A stretch of 64,000 bases of DNA from Scytonematopsis contorta HA4267-MV1 (GTDB lineage Bacteria; Cyanobacteriota; Cyanobacteriia; Cyanobacteriales; Nostocaceae), in the NCBI GenBank assembly GCA_019359035.1, contig JAHHIC010000066.1, positions 1-64,000 on the forward strand, given 5' to 3'. Shown piece by piece: positions 16,830 to 25,194 of the stretch (the stretch's first letter is position 1; each line of letters opens with the position of its first letter). The notes under the pieces were generated by a model. The model made no database searches and was not told the origin of the DNA. It worked only from the letters and a program-made list of their open reading frames with translations. Position numbers and translations under genes: made by a program.

Positions 16830-17006
16830 AACCCCACCCCCAACCCCCTCCCCGTTTACCTACTGTGTACACACATCTCAAAAAATCCCGAATCTCCCGT
16901 CTATTAAAGCCCCCTCACCCTGTTCGTGTAGTCCCACACGAACAGGGTTGGGGGATATTTGTGTGTACACGGTAGGCGCGCGGGGAGGGGGTTGGGGGTG
17001 GGGTTT
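16830..17006. mobile_element. GC-rich palindrome split by terminal-repeat element
   Basis: Outer arms AACCCCACCCCCAACCCCCT and its complement belong to the GC-rich palindrome family. The loop is occupied by a 116-bp insert (16860-16975) with ends CTACTGTGTACACACA and TGTGTGTACACGGTAG, the same termini as the element at 2906-3109. Inside the insert is a strong hairpin with stem CCCTGTTCGTGT (near 16918-16946). No clear direct repeat flanks this copy. It lies between the acyltransferase and hydrolase genes. Confidence 0.75.
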
Positions 17007-17133
17007 TTAGGTTGGGGTGGAGTTCTGTTTTTTTAAGTATTAGGGAGGTCGAAAAATTTCTTAGTATAACTTTATCATTATTAATAGTGGCTTGATACCA
17101 CTGAGAACCAAACCGACCACTAACTTGCAGCTA

Positions 17134-17958
17134 ATGACTATACCCAAAATTAACCCAAAGCCTGTTTTTTTAACTCCTAAGCTTATACGACCGCAGTATC
17201 CATTATTTGTATATTTACCAGGGATGGATGGCACGGGTGAACTACTGCGTTGTCAAACGGAGGGTTTAGAAGCTTGTTTTGATGTTCGCTCTTTTGCGAT
17301 ACCCCGTAACGACCTCACAAGTTGGGACGATTTAGCCCATAACGTACTAAGTTTAATCCAGGCTGAATTAGAAAAAAATCCTCAACGTTCAGTTTATTTG
17401 TGTGGAGAGTCATTTGGTGGTTGCTTAGCACAAAAAGTTGCTACTTTAGCACCAGATTTATTTCATCGCATAATTTTAATTAACCCAGCCAGTAGTTACC
17501 ATTTACGTCCTTGGTATGATTGGGCATCCCAATTCATTTATATTGTGCCATCATCTTTATTTGATTTTGGGGCACTAGGTTTATTACCATTTTTAGCAGC
17601 TTTAGGAAGAATAAAACGAGATATTCGTCAAGAATTACTCAGAACAATGCGTTCTGTTCCATCGGAAACAGTTCTTTGGAGATTATCTTTAATTAAAGAA
17701 TTCCATATCAAAAATGAAAATTTATGTAATCTAAAGCAACCTGTTTTATTAATAGGAAGTGCTCTGGATAGACTTTTACCCTCTGTGCCAGAAGTTAGAC
17801 GTTTAATGGATATTCTACCTAATGCTAAAATTTTAGTTTTGCCGGATAGTGGACATGCTTGTTTGTTAGAAAATGATATTAATCTTTACGATATCTTACA
17901 AGAAAATAATTTTTTAGAAGCCGAATTGAAAGAAATTAGTTATTCTGAAAAAAAATGA
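17134..17958 (+). CDS. Alpha/beta hydrolase, PES-esterase-like
   Basis: A hydrolase of about 274 aa with oxyanion-hole region LPGMDGTGE (42-50 in ORF numbering), nucleophile elbow CGESFGG (Ser107), acid residue in GSALDRLLPS (near 226) and catalytic His in DSGHACLLEN (near 254). FLPGMDGTG plus GESFGG resembles the N-terminal esterase/thioesterase part of plant phytyl ester synthases. The track ORF starts at TTG 17092; I prefer ATG at 17134 (MTIPKINPKPVFLTP), which matches relatives as I remember them. It follows the acyltransferase gene and may share its pathway. Substrate is inferred only. Confidence 0.75.
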   Translation: MTIPKINPKPVFLTPKLIRPQYPLFVYLPGMDGTGELLRCQTEGLEACFDVRSFAIPRNDLTSWDDLAHNVLSLIQAELEKNPQRSVYLCGESFGGCLAQKVATLAPDLFHRIILINPASSYHLRPWYDWASQFIYIVPSSLFDFGALGLLPFLAALGRIKRDIRQELLRTMRSVPSETVLWRLSLIKEFHIKNENLCNLKQPVLLIGSALDRLLPSVPEVRRLMDILPNAKILVLPDSGHACLLENDINLYDILQENNFLEAELKEISYSEKK

Positions 17959-18093
17959 AATTCGCACTTTATAGATTTAAAATTACATAAAAAGAAATTA
18001 ATTTTAAAAAAATGCTCTTAATGGTGGATGCCAAAATACCTATTATTTCGCTAGAAATATAATAACAAACTAAGAGTTTTCAGGTAATGCAAA

Positions 18094-19215
18094 ATGGTAA
18101 ACCGACAGGAAGAAAAAGTAAAAGAAGTACCTATATCTAAAGAAAATAAACCAGGATTTTTCCAAAGTATAGTTCAAGCATTATGTAACTTAGGACAATC
18201 TGCCAGCGATAACAGTAAAGTTGCCGTAGAAACTGCAACTGGTGTCACGGAAGCAGCTAGTAAACAAAGCCACAAAATTATAGAACAAGCAACCCATACT
18301 GCTGGAGAAGTAGCTAATCGTTTAGGAGAGAATTGGCTCATCCGTAAAGTATCGGGAGTATTAAATTTAAATTGGCTGGTTGGTGCTGTTGATAGTGTTA
18401 ATTTACAAAAAGCTATAGAAGCGGTCAAAAAATTACAGCAAGAACATCCTTCGGAATCACCCAGCCAAATCTCCCATCGCATCATGGTAGAAAAAGCTGC
18501 GAAAGCTGGTTCGATTGGCTTAGCAACTAGTATTTTACCAGGAATAGCTGCTGCACTTTTTGCAATTGATTTGGCAGCGACTACAGAATTACAGTCGGAA
18601 ATGGTGTATCAGATTGCAAGTGCCTACGGATTAGATTCCAAAGACCCAGCACGGAAAGGTGAAGTTATAGCAATTTTTGGTTTAGCCTTAGGTGGTGGAA
18701 GACTATTAAAAGCAGCAGGTTTAGGCTTGCTGCGTAACATTCCCTTTGCTGGAGCCATTATTAGTGCAAGCTCCAACGCTACAATGGTATATTCTTTGGG
18801 TTATGCAGCCTGTAGATTTTATGAAGCCAAGCTAGACGCATCAAAGTCTTTAAATTCCGAAGAAACTTTAGAAGAGTTAAAGCAGGAAAGCGAAAAATAT
18901 CTAGAAACCGCTATAGCTCAAGAAGCAGTCATGGACCAAATTTTGGTTCATATGATTCTCACGACTTATCCCGAAAAAACTTGGGAACAAATTTTACCAG
19001 AATTACAAACTTTGCACCTGAGTTCTAATTCCTTAGAAGCTATTGCTCAAAATATAAAATCTCCCAAATCTCTAGATACACTTTTACAACAACTTAACCT
19101 TGACTTTGCTATACCTTTGCTGGCTCAGTGTTACAGAATTGCAGCTAGCAATGGTCAAATTACTCCAGAAGAAAAGCGAATTCTTGATGCGATAGAAGCT
19201 AAAACAAGCGCGTAA
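18094..19215 (+). CDS. Unknown hydrophobic-core protein with TerB-like tail
   Basis: A 373-aa protein I do not recognise by name. Residues 1-90 are polar and helical with Ala/Thr repeats (ETATGVTEAASKQSHKII). The centre (about 145-260) is hydrophobic and Gly/Ala-rich (GSIGLATSILPGIAAALFAID, GLALGGGRLLKAAGLGLL), resembling EcsC/DUF697-type membrane-associating regions. The last 35 residues (AQCYRIAASNGQITPEEKRI) look like the calcium-binding-like loop of TerB proteins. It probably associates with membranes, but the role is unknown. Clear ATG start; it stands alone between the hydrolase and a repeat-rich gap. Confidence 0.6.
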   Translation: MVNRQEEKVKEVPISKENKPGFFQSIVQALCNLGQSASDNSKVAVETATGVTEAASKQSHKIIEQATHTAGEVANRLGENWLIRKVSGVLNLNWLVGAVDSVNLQKAIEAVKKLQQEHPSESPSQISHRIMVEKAAKAGSIGLATSILPGIAAALFAIDLAATTELQSEMVYQIASAYGLDSKDPARKGEVIAIFGLALGGGRLLKAAGLGLLRNIPFAGAIISASSNATMVYSLGYAACRFYEAKLDASKSLNSEETLEELKQESEKYLETAIAQEAVMDQILVHMILTTYPEKTWEQILPELQTLHLSSNSLEAIAQNIKSPKSLDTLLQQLNLDFAIPLLAQCYRIAASNGQITPEEKRILDAIEAKTSA

Positions 19216-19683
19216 ACATAAATAAACCCCACCCCCAACGGTGACTCCCTGTTTACCTACCGCGTACACACAAGTTGAATTACCTGTCATTGCGTTCACG
19301 AAGTGCTCCCTAAGAGGGAGTGGAGGAACGACGAAGCAACCCCAACAACTCTGAACCCCACTAAATATTCATATGTATTATTCGTTGTGGGTTATGGGGG
19401 AAGGAGATTGCTTCGTCGTTCCGGAGCGCAATGACAGGCGCTTCTATTGGCAGCTTTATTCTTTTACATAACAAATTTATAGATTATGTCAACCGTATTT
19501 AGGTGCATAGTTAATTGTATAATCAATCATCTATCTAAAGGTTAGTCCCAAAAAAACTGTGCAGCCTTAATCTAGGTTTGAGTAATACTTTCGGTTATTT
19601 GGTTGGTGCATCATAAATTTATAAGCGAGGCATTGTACGACACTCCAGTCACAAGTCAGGTAACTTTGGAGTGATAAATAGAC
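19216..19683. other. Intergenic region with two repeat elements
   Basis: A 468-bp gap before the histidine kinase. Left part (19226-19274) is half of the GC-rich palindrome ending in the CTACCGCGTACACACAAG terminus. Next, 19283-19440 is an inverted-repeat element with CCTGTCATTGCG at one end, CGCAATGACAGG at the other and inner arms GGAACGACGAAGCAA / TTGCTTCGTCGTTCC. The last 240 bp are AT-rich and should hold the kinase promoter; no boxes were assigned. Confidence 0.65.
19283..19440. repeat. Inverted-repeat element (CGACGAAGCAA family)
   Basis: About 158 bp with outer inverted repeats CCTGTCATTGCG / CGCAATGACAGG and inner arms GGAACGACGAAGCAA / TTGCTTCGTCGTTCC. A related fragment (GGCACGACGAAGCAATCCCC) is at about 38529-38548. 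No ORF. MITE-like. Confidence 0.75.
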
Positions 19684-22509
19684 ATGTATAGCAAAATATC
19701 TAAATTGAATCAACTGAGAACAGCATCAAAAATTGCGAGTATTTTGGTGCTGTTTTCTGGCTGTCTTGGATTAATAGGTTGGGTATTAAACATTTCCATC
19801 CTCAAAAGCATAATAGTGGGACAGGGGGCAATGAAAGCGAACACTGCTTTATGCTTTATTTTGGTAGGTTTGGCACTGTTTGGACTATTGAGTAATAGGC
19901 AGTTTCGGAACTACCGAAGTGGAATTATTTCAGTTACCTTCAGCCAAGGATGCGCTTTAGCTGTTTTCTTAATTGCTTTGTTGACTCTAAGTCAATATTT
20001 TTTTGGCTGGAATTTAGGAATTGATGAATTACTATTTCGCGATTTACCCATATCACCTGCAACTTCTCATCCAGGAAGAATGGGAGTGAACACAGCTTTA
20101 AATTTTTTGTTCCTTGGTGCAGCACTATGGTTATTTTTAAAAGACAAAACCCCCATCAACAATTCGCAATTCCCCACTCCCTACTCCAGACCAATCCCCA
20201 CTGCCCACTTCCTAGCTCAACTCTTCACCTTACTGCCCGCTTTAATTTCTCTTCAAGCTTTAATCGGTTACGCCTATGGGGTGAAGGTTTTCTATCAATT
20301 CAGTGCTTATACCACCTCAATGGCATTACATACAGCACTAACTTTTGAGGTACTTTGTTTAGGGATTTTATTAAGCCGTCCAAACGCAGAATATATCCAA
20401 CCTATTATTAGCGATTTGTATGGTGGTTTACTTGCCAGACGGCTATTGCCTAGTGCCCTTTTTATACCATTAATTTTAGGCTGGATAATTAATCAAGGAC
20501 AAAAAGCCAATCTTTACGACCCCGCATTCGCAATGTCCTTGTTAGCGTTATCATTGAGCGTGATTTTCTTCGTAATTATTTGGCGACATGCTAAGTTTTT
20601 CAACAAAATTGATGCTCAAAAAATAAAAATACAAACAGAATTACAGGAAAGTGAAGCTCGTTATCGATTTCTTGCCGATTCTATACCTCATATGGTGTAC
20701 GTAATAGATGTGAACGGTAAATATTTGTTTGCCAATCAAAAATGGCAGGAATATAGCGGCATGACTTACCACGAAGCCGTAGCCGAAAATTGGGTATCTT
20801 TAGTACCAGCAGAAGATTTACAAAAAATTAATGGGATATGGGAAAGGTGTAGAACCCAAGGTGAGGTTTACGAAACAGAATATCGCATGCGTCGTGCATC
20901 TGATGGTGAGTATCGCTGGTTATTGACACGTGCTGTACCAATGCGAAATGATTCCGGAGAAATTGTGGAATGGGTTGGTACTAATACGGATATTCACGAT
21001 ACTAAAATGACGCAAGAAATTATCCGTAAAAGCCAAGAGCGATTGCAGTTGTTTTTGAATTCCGATGTTATTGGTATTCTTTTTGGTGACGTTTATGGGG
21101 GAATTTCGGTAGCTAATGATGCCTTTTTACAAATAATTGGCTATACCCACGATGACCTAGAAGCAGGAAGGTTACGTTGGTTAGATATTACCCCACCAGA
21201 ATATTTACCGTTAGATGATATACATATTGCAGAAGCTCAATCTAGGGGAGCTTGTACCCCTTATGAAAAACAATATTTTAGAAAAGACGGTAGTCGAGTT
21301 GATGTTTTGGTTGGTTATGCTTTAATAGGTGAACGACGGGAAGAGTCGGTAGCTTTTATTTTAAATATTAGCGACCGCAAACAAGCGGAGTTAGAACGCG
21401 ACCGTTTCTTTACTTTGTCGCTAGATATGTTGTGTATTTCGGGGACTGATGGTTACTTTAAACGGATTAACCCCGCGTTTGCAAAAATACTTGGTTATAG
21501 TCAGGAAGAATTGCTGTCTACTCCGTTTGTCGATTTTAATCATCCCGAAGACAAAGAGGTAACGGTAAAGCAAGTGGAAGCATTAGCTTCTGGGTCAAAT
21601 ATCATCAATTTCGAGAACCGTTACCGCTGTAAAGATGGTTCTTATAAATGGATAAACTGGAATTCGACTCCGGATATAGAATCTGGATTAATATATGCTG
21701 TCGGTCATGATATTACCAGTCGCAAGCGTATCGAGGCAGAAATTCGTAAACTCAACGAAAGTTTAGAAGAGCGAGTTCAGCAGCGTACCGCTCAATTGGA
21801 AGCTGCAAACAAGGAGTTGGAATCTTTTTCTTATTCAGTTTCTCACGATTTGCGAGCGCCTTTACGTCATATTGCCGGATTTATTGATTTATTACAAAAA
21901 CGTCTTAATTCATCATCAGTCGAATTGGATGACACAAGTAAACGTTATATCGATACAATTATCGACACTAGCAAAAAAGCAGGTCAATTAATTGATGACT
22001 TGCTTGCTTTTTCACGAATTGGTCGTACCGATTTACGTTATACATTGACTGATATAAATATACTACTAAGTGAGGTTAAAAATGAGTTGCATTTAGAATT
22101 AAAAAACCGTCAAGTTATTTGGCATGTATCCGAGTTAGCAACTGTTAATGGTGACCCTTCTTTGCTTCGTCTTGTACTACGTAACTTATTGGAAAATGCC
22201 CTTAAATACAGCAAAACTCGTGCTGTCACGGAGATTACTTTTGGGTGTTATTACGAGCAGCAGCAGGCTATTTTCTATATAAAAGATAATGGTATTGGAT
22301 TCGATATGCGCTATGTTCACAAATTATTTGGTGTGTTTCAAAGATTACATAGTGACCCCAATTTTGAAGGTACGGGGGTTGGTTTAGCCAATGTGCAGCG
22401 CATTATTCACCGTCATGGTGGTAAAGTTTGGGCTGAAGGAGAGGTAGATAATGGCGCTACTTTTTATTTTAGTTTGCCTAAAGAGGGGGGAGCGGGGAGT
22501 GGGGAGTAG
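19684..22509 (+). CDS. Membrane histidine kinase with three PAS domains
   Basis: A 941-aa sensor kinase. Residues about 15-300 hold several membrane segments, followed by three PAS/PAC units (about 320-440, 450-565, 570-690), a short coiled coil, HisKA with phospho-acceptor in SYSVSHDLRAPLRH (His near 721), and a HATPase domain (LLENALKYS near 832, DNGIGFD near 868, GTGVGLANVQRII near 896). There is no receiver domain, so its partner is probably the Rcp1-like regulator 86 bp downstream. The kinase core is of the phytochrome-like SVSHDLR type. A stretch of heptamer-type repeat DNA (about 20150-20211) is translated in-frame in a loop between membrane segments. The signal is unknown. Confidence 0.9.
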   Translation: MYSKISKLNQLRTASKIASILVLFSGCLGLIGWVLNISILKSIIVGQGAMKANTALCFILVGLALFGLLSNRQFRNYRSGIISVTFSQGCALAVFLIALLTLSQYFFGWNLGIDELLFRDLPISPATSHPGRMGVNTALNFLFLGAALWLFLKDKTPINNSQFPTPYSRPIPTAHFLAQLFTLLPALISLQALIGYAYGVKVFYQFSAYTTSMALHTALTFEVLCLGILLSRPNAEYIQPIISDLYGGLLARRLLPSALFIPLILGWIINQGQKANLYDPAFAMSLLALSLSVIFFVIIWRHAKFFNKIDAQKIKIQTELQESEARYRFLADSIPHMVYVIDVNGKYLFANQKWQEYSGMTYHEAVAENWVSLVPAEDLQKINGIWERCRTQGEVYETEYRMRRASDGEYRWLLTRAVPMRNDSGEIVEWVGTNTDIHDTKMTQEIIRKSQERLQLFLNSDVIGILFGDVYGGISVANDAFLQIIGYTHDDLEAGRLRWLDITPPEYLPLDDIHIAEAQSRGACTPYEKQYFRKDGSRVDVLVGYALIGERREESVAFILNISDRKQAELERDRFFTLSLDMLCISGTDGYFKRINPAFAKILGYSQEELLSTPFVDFNHPEDKEVTVKQVEALASGSNIINFENRYRCKDGSYKWINWNSTPDIESGLIYAVGHDITSRKRIEAEIRKLNESLEERVQQRTAQLEAANKELESFSYSVSHDLRAPLRHIAGFIDLLQKRLNSSSVELDDTSKRYIDTIIDTSKKAGQLIDDLLAFSRIGRTDLRYTLTDINILLSEVKNELHLELKNRQVIWHVSELATVNGDPSLLRLVLRNLLENALKYSKTRAVTEITFGCYYEQQQAIFYIKDNGIGFDMRYVHKLFGVFQRLHSDPNFEGTGVGLANVQRIIHRHGGKVWAEGEVDNGATFYFSLPKEGGAGSGE

Positions 22510-22552
22510 GGAGTGGGGAAAACAATTCGCAATTTGCAATTCGCGAATTGTA
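22493..22552. repeat. GGGGAGT / GCAATTC heptamer repeats
   Basis: GGGGAGTGGGGAGTAGGGAG followed by AATTCGCAATTTGCAATTCG, covering the 3' end of the kinase gene and the gap to the response regulator. The last codons of the kinase (GGAGSGE) are encoded by this repeat. Confidence 0.75.
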
Positions 22553-22595
22553 TTGAGGGCTTTCTGTTGAAAAATGGAGTAAGAGATTGCAGAAG

Positions 22596-23066
22596 ATGGA
22601 ATTAAAACGTATTCTCCTGGTAGAGGACAGCATTAATGATGTTGAATTAATCCTTACTTCGCTGGCAGAAAATAATTTGGGCAATGAAGTAGTTGTCGTT
22701 CGTGATGGTGAAGAAGCCCTAGATTATTTATATCGTCGTGGTGTTTATCGGCTTCGACGTGAAGGTAATCCTGTTGTAGTATTATTGGATTTAAAACTTC
22801 CCAAAGTTGATGGTATTGAGGTGTTAGGACATCTTAAACGCGAGCGTTCTTTGAGAACCGTTCCTGTCGTTGTGTTAACTTCTTCCCGTGAGGAAAGCGA
22901 CTTAGCACAATGTTATGAACTAGGTACTAATGCTTATGTGGTCAAGCCCATTGATTTTCATGAATTTGTTGACGCAATTAAAGGTTTAGGACTTTTTTGG
23001 GCAATAATTAATGAACCACCCCCAGGTTCGTTGCCACCTTCGCGTATGAATCAAGGAATTAAATAA
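22596..23066 (+). CDS. Rcp1-like single-domain response regulator
   Basis: A CheY-like receiver of about 156 aa, of the Rcp1 group that partners phytochrome-type kinases. Acidic pocket LLVEDSINDVEL, phospho-acceptor in VVLLDLKLPKVDG, Thr/Ser in VLTSSREESD and Lys in YVVKPIDF are present; the ending after GLGLFWAIINEPP is typical of Rcp1. The track ORF starts at TTG 22587; ATG at 22596 (MELKRILLVED) is preferred. It lies between the SVSHDLR kinase and a hybrid kinase, 14 bp from the latter, and probably shuttles phosphate between them. Confidence 0.92.
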   Translation: MELKRILLVEDSINDVELILTSLAENNLGNEVVVVRDGEEALDYLYRRGVYRLRREGNPVVVLLDLKLPKVDGIEVLGHLKRERSLRTVPVVVLTSSREESDLAQCYELGTNAYVVKPIDFHEFVDAIKGLGLFWAIINEPPPGSLPPSRMNQGIK

Positions 23067-23080
23067 TTGGAGTTACAGAG

Positions 23081-25099
23081 ATGGCTGGACTTAAGTTTCT
23101 CTTGCTCGAAGACAGTTCGTTAGATGCAGAACTTATTGAGGCTATACTTTCTGAAGGTGATATTACTTGTTCCTTGGTTCAGGTAAAAACAGGTGAGGAA
23201 TACCAAAGTACGCTGCAACAAAGTGGTTTTGACTTAATTCTTTCGGATTACAGTATTCCTGGCTTTGATGGTATTCGTGCTTTGGAAATGGCACAGGAAA
23301 TGTATCCTAATGTGCCGTTTCTTTTTGTTACGGCTACGATGGGGGAAGAAGTCGCAATTGAAACTTTAAAAAAAGGGGCTACTGACTACGTACTTAAACA
23401 GCGTTTAGAGCGTCTTGTGCCTTCTGTTAAACGAGCATTGCGTGAAGCCCAAGAACGTCGCGCTCGTCAACATGCAGAAGCTGAACTTAATCGTAGAGAG
23501 CAAGAGTTCCGTGCTTTAGTAGAAAATTCTCCAGATGTTATTGGTAGATTTGATACTGAACTAAAGATTTTATACGTAAATCCAGTGATTGAAAAGCTTA
23601 CAGGTAAACCTCCAGATACATTAATTGGTAAGGATTGTCTGGAGTTAGGAGTTCCTGAAGAATTTTATGCTCCTTGGAAGCAGGTTTTACTTAATGTTTT
23701 AGATACAGGGGTTGGGAGTGACTTTGAAACACAGTTTCCCAGTCTTGATGGCAGCGACCGTTATTTCCAATCTCGAATTGTACCAGAGTTTGCCCAGGAT
23801 GGTTCGATTGAATCACTACTTTGTATAGCTCATGATATTACGGACGTAAAACAAGCTGAAGTCCTACTCAGGCAACAAAAAGAAGAACTAGAAAAACTCA
23901 ATAGAATCAAAGACGAGTTCTTGGCTGTCCTCTCTCACGAATTGCGATCGCCTCTAAATGCTATCTTAGGTTGGGCAAAAATATTACGTACCCGTAAGGT
24001 AGATGAAGTTTCTTTTGAGCGAGCTTTAGAAATCATCGAGCGTAATGCTCAAATGCAAACTCAGCTTATCGAAGACCTGCTTGATATCTCGCGTATCATT
24101 CGTGGGAAATTTACATTAGAGCCAGAACCCACCAATTTAGTTATCCCCATAGAAGCAGCTATAGAGACTATGCGCTTAGCGGCTAAAGCAAAGTCTATAG
24201 ATTTAAAATTTTCGATTTTAGATTCTGCTACCGATAGTATTTCCAATAATAATTCAAATCATAATTCAAACCATAATTCAAGATTCCAAGTACTGGGTGA
24301 CGCTAACAGATTACAACAAATAGTTTGGAATTTGTTATCAAATGCAATTAAATTTACTCCCTCTGATGGGGAGGTAGAAATAGCCCTAGAATCGGTAAAA
24401 ATAAATGAAACTGATGACAAAGACAACATTGCCCAAATAAAAGTCAAAGATACAGGAGTTGGTATAGATAAGGATTTTATTCCTTATGTATTTGAATCTT
24501 TCCGTCAAGAAGATGCAAGTACTACTCGTAAATATGGTGGACTAGGACTAGGATTGGCAATTGTACGTAACCTGACAGAATTACATGGAGGTAGCGTTAC
24601 TGTCGATAGCTTAGGACAAAATCAAGGAGCAACCTTTACTGTTAGAATTCCTCTTCTAGAAAATAGGCAAGAGGGAATAGGAAATATGCAAAATTCTCAA
24701 CTTTCTAATGCCGAATTTCCCTTAAATGGTGTCAAAATACTCATAGTAGATGATGATGCGGACTCACGGGATTTTTTAGACTTTGCTCTTTCTGATTTAG
24801 GAGCAATTATAACCTCCGTAGAAAGTGTAGCCTTAGCTTTAGAAATATTTTCATCCTTAAAACCAGATATACTCATTAGTGATATTGGGATGCCAGAACA
24901 AGATGGGTATGATTTTATTCATCAAATTAGAAAACTACCACCAGAGGAAGGCGGACAAATACCAGCAATAGCACTGACCGCTTACGCAAGTGATAAAGAC
25001 CGTGACGAAGCGGTTGAGGCTGGTTTCCAAATACACCTTTCTAAACCAGTAATGCCTGACGAACTCACAACCGTCATAACACAATTGCTGAATCGTTAG
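23081..25099 (+). CDS. Hybrid histidine kinase REC-PAS-HisKA-HATPase-REC
   Basis: A 672-aa cytoplasmic hybrid. N-terminal receiver (about 4-120; acceptor in LILSDYSIPGFDG, near Asp55), PAS/PAC (about 140-260), HisKA with FLAVLSHELRSPLNAILGWA (His near 286), HATPase (WNLLSNAIKFTPSDG near 412, GGLGLGLAIV near 486) and a C-terminal receiver (VKILIVDDDADSRDF near 551; acceptor in ILISDIGMPEQDGY near 598). The first receiver can accept phosphate from the upstream kinase or regulator. Residues SNNNSNHNSNHNS inside the ATPase region come from a short tandem DNA repeat. Its paralogue of identical layout is at 47723. Confidence 0.92.
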   Translation: MAGLKFLLLEDSSLDAELIEAILSEGDITCSLVQVKTGEEYQSTLQQSGFDLILSDYSIPGFDGIRALEMAQEMYPNVPFLFVTATMGEEVAIETLKKGATDYVLKQRLERLVPSVKRALREAQERRARQHAEAELNRREQEFRALVENSPDVIGRFDTELKILYVNPVIEKLTGKPPDTLIGKDCLELGVPEEFYAPWKQVLLNVLDTGVGSDFETQFPSLDGSDRYFQSRIVPEFAQDGSIESLLCIAHDITDVKQAEVLLRQQKEELEKLNRIKDEFLAVLSHELRSPLNAILGWAKILRTRKVDEVSFERALEIIERNAQMQTQLIEDLLDISRIIRGKFTLEPEPTNLVIPIEAAIETMRLAAKAKSIDLKFSILDSATDSISNNNSNHNSNHNSRFQVLGDANRLQQIVWNLLSNAIKFTPSDGEVEIALESVKINETDDKDNIAQIKVKDTGVGIDKDFIPYVFESFRQEDASTTRKYGGLGLGLAIVRNLTELHGGSVTVDSLGQNQGATFTVRIPLLENRQEGIGNMQNSQLSNAEFPLNGVKILIVDDDADSRDFLDFALSDLGAIITSVESVALALEIFSSLKPDILISDIGMPEQDGYDFIHQIRKLPPEEGGQIPAIALTAYASDKDRDEAVEAGFQIHLSKPVMPDELTTVITQLLNR

Positions 25100-25194
25100 G
25101 GGGTGGGGACTGGGGAATAGGGAGTGGGGGGTTCCCCATAAATTCCGATTTTTAAGCAATACTAGGACAAGAACTTTTACACTGAATGCTAAAA

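Noticed and set aside
16810-17010. 66-aa ORF after the acyltransferase
   Set aside because: Entirely within GC-rich palindrome and inserted element; overlaps the real gene end in another frame.
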